This document shows, piece after piece, positions 50,966 to 59,452 of a stretch of 64,000 nt of DNA (position 1 is its first letter; each line of letters opens with the position of its first letter). A program made the position numbers and the translations under genes. Source of the stretch: Spirochaetales bacterium (GTDB lineage Bacteria > Spirochaetota > Spirochaetia > DSM-2461); contig JAQQAP010000008.1 of the NCBI GenBank assembly GCA_028533045.1, forward strand, positions 290,219-354,218, given 5' to 3'. Under the pieces are notes generated by a model. That model saw only the letters and a list, made by a program, of their open reading frames with translations, did no database searches and was not told the origin of the DNA.

Positions 50966-52101
50966 AACTGACCGGGCTCAAGGAAGAATTCAATAAAAAG
51001 AACCGATTTGAGCTTAAGCCGGGCCGCCCTACCATGAAAGCGGTGGTTACCAAAGAAAACGGGGGCTACGATAAACTGGAATACAAAGATGTTCCCATCC
51101 CCCAACTCAACGAGGGTGAAGTCCTTCTTAAGGTGTTGGCCGCCGGAGTAAACAATACGGAGATAAACACCCGTTTGGGCTGGTACTCCTCCAAAGTGAC
51201 TACCGGTACGGAAGATTTGGGCGCCGGAAGTGGGGAGGGTGCACAAGCCGCTGCCGAAGGGGATGGAGGCTGGAGCGAGGCCACGCCCTTTCCTTTTATA
51301 CAGGGGACCGACTGCTGCGGCAGAGTTGAAGCCCTGGGTGAAGGGACCGATGAAAAGCTGATGGGCGCCCGGGTTCTGGTGCGCTGCTGCATTCGTACCG
51401 AAGGCTGGAATTCGCCGGAGAATATCTGGATGGCCTCCGACTTTGACGGAGCTTTTGCAGAATACGTAAAGGTTCCCGCCTCGGAAGTGTTCCCCATAGA
51501 GAGTGACTGGACTGACGAAGAGCTGGGAACGATACCCTGCACCTACGGTACGGCGGAGAATATGCTCCACCGGACCAATGTGTCCGCCGGAGATCGGGTT
51601 CTCATACGCGGCGCTTCGGGAGGAGTCGGCTCTGCGGCTCTCCAACTGGCTAAACGGCGAGGGGCCTACGTTATTGCGATTGCAGGAACTTCCAAGCTGC
51701 ACCAGGTTAAGGAAATTGGGGCGGACAGGGTGATTTCCCGGGAAGAGGATATTCTGTCCCTTCTGGGAGAAAAATCGGTGGACGTAGTGGTCGACAATGT
51801 GGCCGGTCCCGGATTCACGGCTATGTTCAAACTGCTCGACCGGGGCGGTCGCTATGTAAGCTCCGGCGCTATTGCGGGCCCCATGGTAGAACTGGACCTG
51901 CGGGACGTATACCTTAAGGACCTGAAAATCATAGGCTGCACCGGCTGGGACGAACCGGTCTTCCCCAATCTGGTATCCTACATTGAAAAAGGCGAAATCA
52001 AGCCGCTCCTGGCCAAGACCTTTCCCTTGGAAAAGATTGTAGAGGCCCAACAGGAGTTTACCCTAAAGAAGCACGTAGGGAAATTTGTTCTTATTCCATA
52101 A
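50962..52101 (+). CDS. Zinc-independent medium-chain alcohol dehydrogenase / quinone oxidoreductase-like
   Basis: A 379-residue medium-chain reductase. Start is GTG at 50962 (GGAGGAAG upstream), overlapping the regulator stop. N-terminal GroES-like domain (LLKVLAAGVNNTEIN), NAD(P)-binding motif IRGASGGVGSAALQLA (~215-230), and a C-terminal FPLEKIVEAQQEF. A Ser/Gly/Ala-rich insertion (residues ~77-105) lies after SKVTTGTED. Structural-zinc cysteines are absent, which fits the quinone-oxidoreductase branch. Substrate unknown. Confidence 0.85.
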   Translation: MKLTGLKEEFNKKNRFELKPGRPTMKAVVTKENGGYDKLEYKDVPIPQLNEGEVLLKVLAAGVNNTEINTRLGWYSSKVTTGTEDLGAGSGEGAQAAAEGDGGWSEATPFPFIQGTDCCGRVEALGEGTDEKLMGARVLVRCCIRTEGWNSPENIWMASDFDGAFAEYVKVPASEVFPIESDWTDEELGTIPCTYGTAENMLHRTNVSAGDRVLIRGASGGVGSAALQLAKRRGAYVIAIAGTSKLHQVKEIGADRVISREEDILSLLGEKSVDVVVDNVAGPGFTAMFKLLDRGGRYVSSGAIAGPMVELDLRDVYLKDLKIIGCTGWDEPVFPNLVSYIEKGEIKPLLAKTFPLEKIVEAQQEFTLKKHVGKFVLIP

Positions 52102-52106
52102 TTATC

Positions 52107-52466
52107 AAAAAGCAAAGCTCACTAAGAGAAGAGGGATCAAGAGGATTAAGAAAGCTAAAAAACTCTTATTAATCCCATAATTCCCATTAATCCCTGTCAA
52201 AAAAACAAAAAGAAAAGCTCACTGGGAGAAGAGGGACTAAGAGGATTAAGAAAGCTAAAAAGCTCTTATATAAAATCCCATAATTCCCATTAATCCCTGT
52301 CAAAAAAAGCAAAAAAGAAAAGCTCACTGGGGAAAGAGGGACAAAGAGGATTAAGAAAACTAAAAAACTCTTATATAAAATCCCATAATTCCCATTATTC
52401 CCAGTCAAAAAAACAAAAAGAAAAGCTCACTGGGAGAAAAGGAACAAAGAGGATTATGAAAGATTT
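52107..52466. repeat. Imperfect tandem repeat, ~100-105 bp units, about 3.5 copies
   Basis: The block AAAGCTCACT starts a copy at about 52116, 52216, 52321 and 52425 (periods 100, 105, 104). Each copy carries GGATTAAGAAA, CTCTTAT, TCCCATAATTCCCATTA and CCCTGTCAAAAA; the fourth is cut short. The stretch 52102-52627 has no gene I can support. A minus-strand open frame across the repeats reads as repeating hydrophobic peptides and is almost surely a by-product. Confidence 0.85.
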
Positions 52467-52627
52467 GGGAATCTTGGGAATGCCAAATTATGTTGAATAA
52501 ACCGGAGGGCACCGGTAATAATTAAGCCTAGTGCATTCACACTAACATAAAAAAAACACCTCCCCCGCTAGGAAACAATAAAAAAAAACGATACACTGTA
52601 GCGGTTTTACTAACAGGAGGATTTTTC

Positions 52628-53602
52628 ATGCAGCCAGTAATTGTCGGCACGGGTAGTTATTTACCGGAAAGAGTGGTTCACAACGATGAACTTGCCAAAA
52701 TGATGGATACATCCGACGAATGGATCTATTCCCACACAGGGATTCATCAGCGCCATATTGCCCAAGACGATCAAGCCTGTTCCGATATGGCCGTGGAAGC
52801 GGCTAAAAGAGCCCTGGAAGATGCGGGCCTCACGGAAAAAGATATCGATATGATCATTGTCTCCACCGTTACGGGAGATTACAACGGATTCCCCTCCACC
52901 GCAGCGGTGGTTCAGCATAAACTCAACGCCCCCCAGGCAGCCGCAATGGACGTAAGCGCCGCCTGCGCCGGATTCATCTACGGCCTGGAAACGGCTCGTG
53001 GCTTCCTTCTGGCAGGCACGGCAAAACGTATCCTTGTTATTGGAAGCGAGATTCTTACACGAATCTCCGACTGGTCCGACCGGTCCACCTGTGTTCTCTT
53101 TGGAGACGGAGCGGGAGCTGCTGTGGTTGAATTGACCGAAGACCGGCCCTGGGAAAGCGCCCTCCATGCAGAAGGCAGCGGCTTTGACAAACTAAAGCGG
53201 GAACTGGGCGGCTCCGCCTTTCCTCTTAAAGAGGGCGAAGTTATTGGAAAAAATGCCTTCCTCTACATGGACGGCCAGGCGGTGTACCTCTTTGCAGTTC
53301 GTTCCGTAGGACAGGCGATCAAGGAAGTTTTGGATAAGGCTGAATTGACCATCGACGACATCGCCTATGTGGTTCCCCATCAGGCTAATGTCCGAATAAT
53401 CGAAGCGGTCTGTAAAAGAAACAAATACGACCTGGACAAGTTCTATATGAATATTGAAAGAACTGCCAATACCTCATCGGCATCCATCCCCCTGGCCCTG
53501 GATGAAATGAATAAAAAGGGCCTTTTAAAGAAGGGCGACAAGATCGTTCTTTGCGGATTTGGCGGCGGATTGACTTACGGAGCCATTCTTCTGGAGTGGT
53601 AA
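52628..53602 (+). CDS. fabH: Beta-ketoacyl-ACP synthase III
   Basis: A 324-residue FabH, condensing acetyl-CoA with malonyl-ACP to start fatty-acid synthesis. Active site: Cys113 in AACAGF, His in VPHQANVRI (~248), Asn in ANTSSAS (~278). Length is typical. An AGGAGG precedes the ATG and a strong terminator follows. It stands alone rather than in a fab cluster. Confidence 0.96.
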   Translation: MQPVIVGTGSYLPERVVHNDELAKMMDTSDEWIYSHTGIHQRHIAQDDQACSDMAVEAAKRALEDAGLTEKDIDMIIVSTVTGDYNGFPSTAAVVQHKLNAPQAAAMDVSAACAGFIYGLETARGFLLAGTAKRILVIGSEILTRISDWSDRSTCVLFGDGAGAAVVELTEDRPWESALHAEGSGFDKLKRELGGSAFPLKEGEVIGKNAFLYMDGQAVYLFAVRSVGQAIKEVLDKAELTIDDIAYVVPHQANVRIIEAVCKRNKYDLDKFYMNIERTANTSSASIPLALDEMNKKGLLKKGDKIVLCGFGGGLTYGAILLEW

Positions 53603-53626
53603 AGCCCAGCCTTTATTTGTTCATAA

Positions 53627-53653
53627 GCGGTCCCGATGAAGGGACCGTTTTTT
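53627..53653 (+). terminator. Terminator of fabH
   Basis: GCGGTCCC, a 6-base loop and GGGACCGT followed by a T run. It overlaps the end of the convergent flavin reductase gene by two bases. Confidence 0.92.
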
Positions 53654-54155
53654 ATTTCGCCAGAACCTCTAGTATCTCACCATAATAAACCCGGTGAAAA
53701 TTTCCGTTCCCGTAACAGTCGTCAATAAGAGCCTTATCGAGGAACTCTTCCTCCTTATAGTCATGAACATAAAGCTTTCGGCAAAAGATGACCAATTCAG
53801 CCTCTTCATAATAGAGGGCACCATGCTTATAGGCCGGAGTCAACGGTCCCCCTTCTACCTTATTAATATCCCGGCCCGATTTTGAACCGAATATTTTCTT
53901 TACCTCACTGTATTCATCGCCCAGAAAAGAGAGGGCGTAGGTTTCGTTGCTCTCCATAAATTCATAGGTATAGCGGTTAGGGCGCACCACACAAACGGCC
54001 ACATCCTTTCGCCACATTTCGCCCATAAATCCCCAGCTGCCTATCATGGAATTGGCCTTACCTTCCGTTCCGGCGCCAATCAGCATCCACTGGTCCCGAA
54101 TTTGTTTAACAACATTCCCTTCTATTTCATCTGCTTTGATCGTTCTAAATGACAT
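53652..54155 (-). CDS. Flavin reductase-like (FMN-binding split-barrel) protein
   Basis: A 167-residue protein of the flavin reductase-like family: WMLIGAGTEGKANSMIGSWGFMGEMW near the start (first part quoted WMLIGAGTEGKANSM), then VAVCVVRPNRYTYEF, ETYALSFLGDEY and the C-terminal FHRVYYGEILEV strand. It probably binds FMN and reduces it or passes electrons. The N-terminus lacks a signal peptide. It converges with fabH. Confidence 0.8.
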   Translation of the reverse strand: MSFRTIKADEIEGNVVKQIRDQWMLIGAGTEGKANSMIGSWGFMGEMWRKDVAVCVVRPNRYTYEFMESNETYALSFLGDEYSEVKKIFGSKSGRDINKVEGGPLTPAYKHGALYYEEAELVIFCRKLYVHDYKEEEFLDKALIDDCYGNGNFHRVYYGEILEVLAK

Positions 54156-54208
54156 GAATACTCCTTACCCCGACGTTAACACGGCATAACCGGGCGGTCA
54201 AGCGCATA

Positions 54209-54670
54209 TCACTTATCCTTTGAGTCCATAAGGATGGTCACCGGTCCGTCATTGATCAGATCAACCTCCATATGGGCCCCGAATTCTCCGGTTGGGATGG
54301 TCTTCCCCAGGGCTTTCCCCACCTCGGCCACAAAATACTCGTAAAGGGGAATCGCCTGGTCCGGCGGAGCGGAATAATTAAAGGAAGGCCGATTTCCCTT
54401 GCGCGTATCGGCATAGAGGGTAAACTGACTCACCACGAGAATCTCTCCGTCCCGGTCCTTCACGGAAAGATTCATTTTTCCCGCTTCGTCATTAAAAATT
54501 CGCATATTGACAATTTTCCGCACCAGGAAGTCGGCATCCTTCTCATCATCCTCGGGGCCCACGCCCAAAAGAATCATCAATCCCGCCCCAATGGAGCGAA
54601 CAGACCGTTCCCCGTCGTCGGAAATCACCGTTACCGACGCTCTAGCCGCCCTCTGCAGTACCGCTTTCAT
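54209..54670 (-). CDS. dtd: D-aminoacyl-tRNA deacylase
   Basis: A 153-residue DTD from the ATG at 54670 (AAGGGGA upstream); six extra residues are possible from 54688. It removes D-amino acids and glycine from mischarged tRNA. The two family motifs are present: SQFTLYAD (~75-82) and NDGPVTI (~140-146, the NxGPVT motif). Confidence 0.93.
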   Translation of the reverse strand: MKAVLQRAARASVTVISDDGERSVRSIGAGLMILLGVGPEDDEKDADFLVRKIVNMRIFNDEAGKMNLSVKDRDGEILVVSQFTLYADTRKGNRPSFNYSAPPDQAIPLYEYFVAEVGKALGKTIPTGEFGAHMEVDLINDGPVTILMDSKDK

Positions 54671-54757
54671 CCATATTCCCCTTTGCACTTGATTCGTCTC
54701 CCTATTTTAAGTATTTTTACAGGGTAATCAAGGTCAAAATAATAATGGGAGGCACCA

Positions 54758-55606
54758 ATGAGTGAGTGCGAAGGAAACTGCAATAGCTGCGCCAGCAGCG
54801 GTAACTGTTCTGAAGAAGAGAAGATGGGCAAGGAAAAGCTCAAGAACCGACTAAATAACATCAAGAACAAAGTGATGGTCATGTCCGGTAAGGGAGGAGT
54901 GGGAAAAAGCTCCGTCTCCGCCAACCTAGCCACTAGCCTGGCTGCACAGGGCCTAAAAGTCGGCCTTTTGGACATAGACTTTCACGGCCCTTCCATTCCC
55001 CGAATGTTTTCGGTTCAACACAAAAGAGCGGAAGGCACGTCAGATCAAAATATCCTTCCCATTGAATCTAATGGTGTAAAACTGATGTCCGTGGGCTTTC
55101 TGGTTCCCGACGACAGGGCCGCCGTAGTATGGCGAGGCCCCATGAAGATGGGCGTTCTCGAACAGCTTCTCAAGGATGTTGAGTGGGGAGAACTGGACTA
55201 CCTCATTATTGACTTTCCCCCCGGAACAGGTGACGAGGCCCTTTCCGCCTGTCAGCTTATAGACGATGCCCAAGGCGCCATAATCGTTACAACACCTCAG
55301 GAAGTATCCCTTTCCGACTGTCGTCGGTCCATTAACTTCTGCCACAAACTCAATCTCCCCGTTTTGGGAGTTATTGAGAACATGAGCGGATTTGTCTGCC
55401 CCGAATGCGGTACGAGAACCGATATTTTCTCTACCGGCGGCGGAAAGAAAATGGCCGATACAGAGAAAGTACCCTTCCTGGGCGAAGTCCCCCTCGATCC
55501 GGCGGTTATGCTGGCCTGTGAACGGGGAGAAAGTTACATTCAGGCCCATCCCGATTCAGTTACGGCGGGAGTTTTTCGGACCATAGTGGAAAGACTGGAG
55601 AATTAA
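54758..55606 (+). CDS. Mrp/NBP35-type Fe-S carrier ATPase
   Basis: A 282-residue ParA-like ATPase: deviant Walker A GKGGVGKS (44-51), switch region LLDIDFHGPSIP, and CPECG (~214) as the Fe-S-binding CxxC near the dimer interface. The N-terminus is NBP35-like, with Cys4, Cys8, Cys11 and Cys17 before the ATPase. It delivers Fe-S clusters to apo-proteins. Translationally coupled to the NFACT gene at TAATG. Confidence 0.92.
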   Translation: MSECEGNCNSCASSGNCSEEEKMGKEKLKNRLNNIKNKVMVMSGKGGVGKSSVSANLATSLAAQGLKVGLLDIDFHGPSIPRMFSVQHKRAEGTSDQNILPIESNGVKLMSVGFLVPDDRAAVVWRGPMKMGVLEQLLKDVEWGELDYLIIDFPPGTGDEALSACQLIDDAQGAIIVTTPQEVSLSDCRRSINFCHKLNLPVLGVIENMSGFVCPECGTRTDIFSTGGGKKMADTEKVPFLGEVPLDPAVMLACERGESYIQAHPDSVTAGVFRTIVERLEN

Positions 55607-57018
55607 TGTCCCTTAACTGGAAGGAAATCAATTTGATTATGGAGGAGTGGAATCTTGACTCCTCCTTTCTACAGGAGATTCGCCAATACGATTTCCACCA
55701 TCTTCTCTTTCAATTCTACACCCCCCGGGGAAAAACAACCCTGCTTGTATCACTCAAGCAGGGAGCCTTACGCATCCATAAAACGGAACGAAAGCGTAAG
55801 GCCCTTCCCCGCCCTCCCCGGTTCACCACCTTTATGAAGGCCCGATTAAAGGGCAGTAAAGTCGGTATGCCCGAACAGATCGGCTCAGAGCGAATAATCC
55901 TTTTTCCTCTGAGCCGGGGAGAGGAACATTACCACCTCTATATAAAATTATGGGAAAATAGCAGTAATATCATTATCACCAATGAGAAGCATAAAATTCT
56001 CGACTGCTTCTCCCGCCGTCCCAACCGGGGCGAAATCCCGGGGGAGCTATATAATCCCAAAGAGGACCTGTCCGATCCCATAGACCCGGACCGTTTTATC
56101 CCGCGGGATTTTCCCGGAGAGGGAGATTATAACCGCCGCCTCGAACTCTTCTACGAAAACCGGGAAGAGGACTCGGAACTGACCAAGCTCAGAGAGGAAG
56201 CCGCCCGTTGTCTCAAGGCAGAAAAACGACGCCTCCAGGGACGGGAAGAAAAAGTAGAAAAACGCCTGGCCGATTACGCCCGGGCGGAGAGCTTTAAACT
56301 TTGGGGCGATGAAATCATGTCCCATCTTCATTTAATAAAACAAGGCGACCGGGAGTTGGAAATAACCACCTACGACGAGGAAGGCAAGGAAACCCTTCTT
56401 ATCCTTGAACTGGACCCTCTCCTCACACCGGCAGAAAACGGCGAACGCTATTACAAGCGGTACAAAAAAGCCCGCACCGGAGAAAAACTGGCCCGGGAAG
56501 AACTGGAACAATTGCAAATCCGCCTGGAAAAAATCCAAACAGAACGGGAAGCACTTCCCGAATCAAGCGACAAGGGCCATCTAAAAAACCTCATCACCCT
56601 GGAAAAGGAGAGGAAAACAAAAAACGAGAGCCCCACTCCGGGACTCCAGTTCCATTCAGGCCCTTTTCTTATACTGGTGGGCCGAAACGCTGCTGAAAAT
56701 GACGAACTGCTGCGTAGACATGTGCGGGGCAACGATTTATGGCTCCACAGCCGAGACTGGCCCGGGGGCTACATATTCATCAAGACTATTAAGGGAAAAT
56801 CGGTCCCCCTTGAGACCCTCCTCGATGCGGGAACCCTGGCGGTTCACTATAGCAAAGGAAAAAGGTCCGGCAAATGCGACCTTTACTATACGGAAGTGAA
56901 ATACCTGCGCCGGGCAAAAGGCGCCCCCAAAGGAACCGTTCTCCCCACCCGGGAAAAGAACCTCACCGTTGAACTCGATTCCTCCCGACTGGCTCGACTA
57001 ACGGGAAAACCTGAATGA
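55606..57018 (+). CDS. NFACT-domain protein, RqcH-like
   Basis: A 470-residue protein with an NFACT-N-like part (1-150; ITNEKHKILDCFSRR), charged coiled coils (~205-230 and ~290-330), and a C-terminal NFACT-R domain (~350-460; FLILVGRNAAENDELLRR, NDLWLHSRDWPGGY, KYLRRAKGAPKGTV). RqcH proteins add alanine tails to peptides on stalled 50S subunits. This copy is ~100 residues shorter than typical RqcH and the helical middle is reduced, so the activity is inferred. Overlaps the upstream stop and the downstream methyltransferase start. Confidence 0.8.
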   Translation: MSLNWKEINLIMEEWNLDSSFLQEIRQYDFHHLLFQFYTPRGKTTLLVSLKQGALRIHKTERKRKALPRPPRFTTFMKARLKGSKVGMPEQIGSERIILFPLSRGEEHYHLYIKLWENSSNIIITNEKHKILDCFSRRPNRGEIPGELYNPKEDLSDPIDPDRFIPRDFPGEGDYNRRLELFYENREEDSELTKLREEAARCLKAEKRRLQGREEKVEKRLADYARAESFKLWGDEIMSHLHLIKQGDRELEITTYDEEGKETLLILELDPLLTPAENGERYYKRYKKARTGEKLAREELEQLQIRLEKIQTEREALPESSDKGHLKNLITLEKERKTKNESPTPGLQFHSGPFLILVGRNAAENDELLRRHVRGNDLWLHSRDWPGGYIFIKTIKGKSVPLETLLDAGTLAVHYSKGKRSGKCDLYYTEVKYLRRAKGAPKGTVLPTREKNLTVELDSSRLARLTGKPE

Positions 57019-58391
57019 TAGATCCTTCCGCCATAGAGCATGAAATAGACGGTAAAACCCGGCTTAAGGAAGGAATATTCTTTACGGGAAAGGCCGTGGT
57101 TGACGAAATAGTGAGTCGATTTGACCTGAAAGGAGTCGATTCGGTTATTGATACGGCCGCCGGGTCGTGCAACTTCCTTCTCTCCCTGGCCGCAGCCTAC
57201 CCCAAAAAGCAGTTTTACGGGGTAGAACGGAACGAACAAATTTACCGGGCCGTCCTTCCCGCCACAGAAGCTTTTCCCAACCTTCACTACCTCCGGGGCG
57301 ACATTCTCCTCGACGAATTGCCCATCCCTCCCTGCGACCTCTACCTGGGCAATCCTCCTTTCATCAACTACACCGACCTTCCCCCGGAGTACCGCGAAAA
57401 AATCCGTCCCCTCTGGATTCACTACATGCCCGTGCAAAAGGGATTTTCCCTTCTCCTGGGCGAAAGCCGGGGCGATGTGGCGGCCCTGGTCTTTTACCAC
57501 TCCATAAGCCGCTATCTCAAAGAAAAAGGCCGCTTTGGCGTGGTTCTTCCCAATTCACTGATTAAGGGAAACCGGGCAACAGAGAGTTTTAGAAAATTCC
57601 CCGGAATCTCCGTAGAACGTCTCGTCGATATTCCCGGAGAGGAGGCCTTTGCCAACACCAACCGGCCCTGCTTTTATATTCTGGGACAAAAGGGAGGGCA
57701 AACGACCTACCCTCTTCTCTATGAAAAGAAAGGAGAAACAGTACAACTTCGTAAGAAGGGGGGACTTTTATTGGAGGCTGATTTAGCTCTGGATGAAGGT
57801 TCGGACTACCCAATCCGACAGGGCATCAATACCCTGGGAGCAAACGGAGTATATTTCTTCAATGAAAAACCCGACCTGGAAGAGGCTCTGCTTCATCCCC
57901 TGCTCAGAAGCGGAGACGTGGGGGAAAATCGGGCCGAACCAAGCCGATGGGTACTTTTGCCTTACGACGGAGAGGGATGTTTATTGGAAGAAAAAACACT
58001 AAAAAAAGATTATCCCAAAAGCTGGGAATACTTACTTTCCCGGAAAGATAAGCTGGAAGGAAGAAAATCCCGTTTTGCCAAAAAAAGCTGGTACGCCCTC
58101 TTTGGGATAGGCCCTTACACCTTCGCTCCCTGGAAGGTCGTCTGGCGGGCCATGGGAGCCAAAAGGCTCGAAGCAGCTGTAACGGACGAGGCCATTCCCA
58201 ACCAGGCCATGCACGGCTATATTGCCTGCCGGTCCCGGGAGGAGGCGGACTACCTCTGCGCTCTACTTAACACAAAGAAGATGCGCCGTATGGCAGAAAT
58301 CCTGTCTGAATCCCGCTCCCGGTCCTTTGCTCAACCGGGAACGATGAAGTTACTGCCTTTGAAACAGTATAAAAATACTACTGGGGAATAA
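57015..58391 (+). CDS. DNA N6-adenine methyltransferase-like protein
   Basis: A 458-residue gamma-type class I methyltransferase. SAM-binding motif I DTAAGSCNF (46-54), then the acidic GVERNE, and catalytic motif IV NPPF (113-116), followed by a mid-protein insertion and a C-terminal target-recognition-like region (~240-455; YIACRSREEADYL). The N-PP-F motif and layout resemble TaqI/Eco57I-like DNA adenine methyltransferases. No restriction endonuclease gene is adjacent, so it is either an orphan DNA methylase or a modifier of another substrate. ATGA overlap with NFACT. Confidence 0.75.
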   Translation: MIDPSAIEHEIDGKTRLKEGIFFTGKAVVDEIVSRFDLKGVDSVIDTAAGSCNFLLSLAAAYPKKQFYGVERNEQIYRAVLPATEAFPNLHYLRGDILLDELPIPPCDLYLGNPPFINYTDLPPEYREKIRPLWIHYMPVQKGFSLLLGESRGDVAALVFYHSISRYLKEKGRFGVVLPNSLIKGNRATESFRKFPGISVERLVDIPGEEAFANTNRPCFYILGQKGGQTTYPLLYEKKGETVQLRKKGGLLLEADLALDEGSDYPIRQGINTLGANGVYFFNEKPDLEEALLHPLLRSGDVGENRAEPSRWVLLPYDGEGCLLEEKTLKKDYPKSWEYLLSRKDKLEGRKSRFAKKSWYALFGIGPYTFAPWKVVWRAMGAKRLEAAVTDEAIPNQAMHGYIACRSREEADYLCALLNTKKMRRMAEILSESRSRSFAQPGTMKLLPLKQYKNTTGE

Positions 58392-58878
58392 CAGGGGTAA
58401 AACTACTCAGGGGAGGTAAAGTCAGGTCGGAGGGAAGACCTTCGGAGCCATCAAGAGGCCTCCAGGTCTGGTTCCGTCCAATCGGCCCAATCTTTCCTCT
58501 CACCATAAGATTCTTCCCGTCAAGCCACATCTCACAGGAATAGTGCTTACCGTTCTGGGGATCCATAATTTTTCCCTTCTTATAGCTGTCACCCTTCTTT
58601 TCCATGTCCCAAATAATATCAAGGCCACAGAAATAGGGCTGCCCCGCCGTCTCTTCCGCCACTTTTTGGGGGTTTCGGAAATCTTCCAAATAAGCCCCTT
58701 CTTCAAAAATAGCGAGAACTCGTCCGTAAACCTTCCCGCCCTTTTCGTAAACCGCTACAACAGACTTAACCTCACCGGTCACATCGTCGATGGTTTTCCA
58801 GTAACCGGTAACGTCCTGGGCACTAGCAGAAAAGAGGCCCACCAAAAACAAGATTCCAAAAATAAGTCCTTTATTCAT
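58378..58878 (-). CDS. Secreted DUF2147 protein
   Basis: A 166-residue protein: signal peptide (KGLIFGILFLVGLFSASA, cleavage after SAQ), then the DUF2147 pattern VTGYWKTIDDVTGEVKSVV, IWDMEKKGDSYKKGKIMDP and LMVRGKIGPIGRNQTW. Lipocalin-like beta-barrel folds are known for the family; the function is not. Its 3' end overlaps the methyltransferase 3' end by 14 bases. Confidence 0.85.
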   Translation of the reverse strand: MNKGLIFGILFLVGLFSASAQDVTGYWKTIDDVTGEVKSVVAVYEKGGKVYGRVLAIFEEGAYLEDFRNPQKVAEETAGQPYFCGLDIIWDMEKKGDSYKKGKIMDPQNGKHYSCEMWLDGKNLMVRGKIGPIGRNQTWRPLDGSEGLPSDLTLPPLSSFTPVIPQ

Positions 58879-58944
58879 AGATTAACTCCTTATTTAAACC
58901 GATGCCCAAAAGCTCGGCCATTCACATATTTCTCTAACAAAAAA

Positions 58945-58973
58945 TTGACAAATCCCCCAAGTGGGGCTAAAAT
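58945..58973 (+). promoter_or_regulatory. Consensus promoter of the structured RNA gene
   Basis: TTGACA (58945-58950), a 17-base spacer and TAAAAT (58968-58973). The spacer holds CCCC-CAAGT-GGGG, a possible operator. Confidence 0.75.
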
Positions 58974-58979
58974 TATAAT

Positions 58980-59166
58980 ATGCATCACGAGGGAGGTGAT
59001 AATTGTTAAAACCACCCAGAATGCAATCCCGGCGGACCCGGGAAAGACAATTATATATTCAAACCTTTCTTTAAAGAAAGGCAGAATAACAGTGCACTGA
59101 ATCGGCGCCCTTCCCTGTGAAGCAACCCCGATCAGACCAAAAGGCCGGTTTAAGACCGGCCTTTTT
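58980..59166 (+). ncRNA. Stand-alone structured RNA candidate (~187 nt)
   Basis: A transcription unit bounded by a consensus promoter and an intrinsic terminator, with no gene reading through it. The ends can pair: GC-A-TCAC-G-AGGGAGG near 58982-58997 with CTTCCCT-GTGA-A-GC near 59110-59123. Inside are ATAATTGT/ACAATTAT, the hairpin CCCGG..CCGGG, and an 18-base perfect palindrome CCTTTCTTTAAAGAAAGG (59064-59081). Size and end-pairing recall 6S RNA but I cannot align it. An alternative is a 23-codon basic peptide from the TTG at 59003, which follows GGGAGGTGATAA, an excellent ribosome site. Confidence 0.5.
59140..59166 (+). terminator. Terminator of the structured RNA gene
   Basis: AAGGCCGGT, a 5-base loop and ACCGGCCTT followed by TTT. 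A run of A on the other side makes it potentially bidirectional. Confidence 0.9.
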
Positions 59167-59187
59167 ATTTATTCCGCTACCACCCAA

Positions 59188-59278
59188 GGCTTAATCTCTT
59201 CGTTCTGAAAATGCTCGCGATGCTCATGTGCTTTCGCACACTGCGCTCACTCCGCTTTTCACGCCTCGACCTTAAACC
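59188..59278. repeat. Long imperfect hairpin element 1 (~91 bp)
   Basis: The left arm GGCTTAATC... and the right arm ...CTTAAACC fold back on each other over most of ~40 bases, with a tight tip TGTGC-TTTC-GCACA near 59227-59240. Arms are imperfectly complementary. It occupies most of the gap between the RNA terminator and element 2; the 50 bases between the two contain a perfect TCGGCTAGCCGA palindrome (59295-59306). Confidence 0.6.
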
Positions 59279-59329
59279 ATGGCTGGCAGCTCGTTCGGCT
59301 AGCCGACACATGCACCAAAAACCAACTCC

Positions 59330-59451
59330 AAAACGAGTAGATTGTGCCGCAGGCTAGGCAGGGGAAGGAGCTGATCCCACAGTGTACAAAAAGTACATGA
59401 GGACATCAGATCTTTTCCCTAACGACGCCTCCGGTGCAATATACTCGTTTT
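59330..59451. repeat. Long imperfect hairpin element 2 (~122 bp)
   Basis: Terminal inverted repeats AAAACGAGTAGATTG and CAATATACTCGTTTT begin and end a single long hairpin whose tip is GTAC-AAAAA-GTAC (59385-59397). It abuts the stop codon of the VOC gene. It looks like a dispersed intergenic repeat or non-autonomous element; copies elsewhere cannot be checked here. Confidence 0.65.
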
Positions 59452-59452
59452 G

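Noticed and set aside
52187..52408. Repeating hydrophobic 73-residue minus-strand frame
   Set aside because: It is the by-product of the ~104-bp tandem repeat; there is no ribosome site and the repeat units differ by indels that would break a frame over the full array.
59330..59451. Integron attC site
   Set aside because: Length and foldback are suggestive, but the conserved attC core ends (RYYYAAC/GTTRRRY) are not present at the termini and no integrase or cassette is nearby.
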